A DNA stretch of 64,000 bases from Streptomyces sp. (GTDB lineage: Bacteria; Actinomycetota; Actinomycetes; Streptomycetales; Streptomycetaceae). Positions 63,147 to 64,000 of this stretch are shown here, one piece after another. The first letter of the stretch is position 1. Each line of letters begins with the position of its first letter. The stretch is from NCBI RefSeq assembly GCF_031181555.1, contig NZ_JAPSKQ010000007.1:1-64000 (forward strand), written 5' to 3'. Both the position numbers and the translations under genes were made by a program. Below the pieces are notes generated by a model. That model was not told where the DNA came from. It ran no database searches and worked only from the letters and a program-made list of their open reading frames with translations.

Positions 63147-64000
63147 GTGGCGAATGCGGAGCACAGCGGACGACCGGCGGAGGCGTTCGGGACGACGGCC
63201 GACGGCGCCCGGGCACGGCTGCGGGCGGCCCGACTCGGACTGTGGCTGCTCGCCGCCGTCCTCGCCGTACGACAGGTGGCCGTCGTCCTGAGCACCCCGC
63301 GCGGGGAACGGCTGACGGACCTGGAGACCTGGGTGGGCCCGGAGGGCGTGCTGCACGTCAGCGGCTCCCTCTACGACTCCACCCGCTTCACCGGCACCCC
63401 CTTCGGCGGGCTCGTCCTCAAGCCCCTCACCCGATCGGCCGAACAGGCCCTCGGCTGGGGCTGGACCTTCGGCACGCTGCTGCTGGTCGTCGCCCTCGGC
63501 GTGATCGCCGCCCGTGCCCTGCCCCGGCCGGTCGGCCGGCGCACCGCGCTGCTCGCCGCCCCGGTCGCCATCAGTCTGCTCATGCTGTCCCTGCCGGTGC
63601 GCAACACCCTGTGGCTCGGCCAGACCAGCATCATCCCGGTCCTCCTCGTCCTGCTGGGCTGCTTCGTCGCGCACGGTCAGCGGGCCGGCGGCGTCCTGGT
63701 CGGCGTCGCGGCGGCCCTCCAGCCCACCCTGCTGCTCTTCGCGCCGCTGCTGTGGTTCACCGGCCGCCGCCGGGCCGCCGCCGCCGCGGGCGTCACCTTC
63801 GCCGCGGCCACCGCGCTCGCCTGGGCCGCGATGCCGCAGGACTCCCACACCTACTGGGTGCACCACATGGCGGGCGTCGGCCTCGGCGGCCCCGCCGACG
63901 ACCTCGCCAACCAGTCCCTGCACGGCGCCCTGCTCCGGCTCGGCCTGGAAGGCCCCCTCGAGATCGGCCTCTTCCTGCTGCTCGGCGCCGCCGTCGTGGT
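63147..64000 (+). CDS. GT87-like (DUF2029) mannosyltransferase membrane protein, partial
   Basis: The first 284 codons of a multi-span membrane protein are in the window; the 3' end is outside. A basic N-terminus and about seven helices are seen (first at about 31-50). The luminal/extracellular segment TDLETWVGPEGVLHVSGSLYD near 57-77 carries the acidic residue pattern of GT-C/GT87 polyprenyl-phosphomannose-dependent mannosyltransferases such as PimE. The GTG at 63147 has GGGAGG ten bases upstream and is in frame without a stop to 64000. Expected role: lipoglycan or glycan mannosylation outside the membrane. Confidence 0.75.
   Translation, partial: MANAEHSGRPAEAFGTTADGARARLRAARLGLWLLAAVLAVRQVAVVLSTPRGERLTDLETWVGPEGVLHVSGSLYDSTRFTGTPFGGLVLKPLTRSAEQALGWGWTFGTLLLVVALGVIAARALPRPVGRRTALLAAPVAISLLMLSLPVRNTLWLGQTSIIPVLLVLLGCFVAHGQRAGGVLVGVAAALQPTLLLFAPLLWFTGRRRAAAAAGVTFAAATALAWAAMPQDSHTYWVHHMAGVGLGGPADDLANQSLHGALLRLGLEGPLEIGLFLLLGAAVV

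Overview
This is a 64 kb stretch of a high-GC actinomycete chromosome, almost certainly a Streptomyces. The evidence is GC-saturated third codon positions, frequent GTG/TTG starts, the fasR-fabD-fabH-acpP-fabF cluster, a homodimeric aceE, an SCO2400-type zinc-ribbon protein, and DUF3145, DUF3052 and TerD proteins. From memory the gene order resembles the S. coelicolor SCO2350-SCO2405 neighbourhood, here inverted; this was not checked. About 63 protein genes and one tRNA gene are supported. Two genes run off the window: a sugar-binding lipoprotein at the left edge and a GT87-like membrane protein at the right edge.

Layout. 1-4.2 kb: a leftward sugar or sugar-acid utilisation cluster (enolase-superfamily dehydratase, zinc alcohol dehydrogenase, U32-like barrel, ABC binding lipoprotein) with a strong promoter flanked by two inverted repeats. 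4.3-13.6 kb: small housekeeping and stress genes (MarR/NADP oxidoreductase pair, OsmC/Ohr, EI24, LysE, a C15-peptidase-like secreted protein lacking its Cys, galM, an SGNH lipoprotein, DUF3145). 13.7-18.7 kb: the type II fatty-acid synthase operon and its activator FasR, with a palindrome between them. 18.8-28 kb: pirin, a 198-bp MITE, a serine hydrolase, MerR/aldo-keto reductase, TetR/MFS efflux and a potassium channel. 28.1-32.4 kb: aceE, DUF3052 and an AhpE-like peroxiredoxin.

32.4-41.6 kb is the most distinctive part. It is a Ter (tellurium/stress-response) region with three TerD-type genes, a more divergent TerD/TerA-like gene and a TerC/DUF475 membrane protein. These are followed by the Ter-associated biosynthetic module: a CitE/HpcH-like lyase, an 845-aa phosphoribosyltransferase-TRSP-StiP-PELOTA fusion, and a HAD phosphatase. 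Comparative genomics by others proposed that such modules make a nucleoside-like metabolite. The first terD and the lyase gene carry similar ECF-like promoter candidates.

41.7-64 kb: DedA proteins, a NarL-type two-component system, a coiled-coil membrane protein, a DUF4097 lipoprotein, tRNA-Val(UAC), DoxX, a PhoD-type phosphatase, a secreted HNH-like nuclease, and a manganese (yybP-ykoY) riboswitch ahead of a GDT1-family transporter. Then come an MFS exporter with a MarR-like C-terminal extension, a pair of 'FVDAP' proteins, a frameshifted FHA protein, an O-methyltransferase and a ProP-type transporter.

A recurring theme is leaderless expression: at least ten genes have a -10-like hexamer exactly seven bases before the start codon and no ribosome binding site. 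No CRISPR array, prophage, integrase or classical biosynthetic gene cluster was seen.
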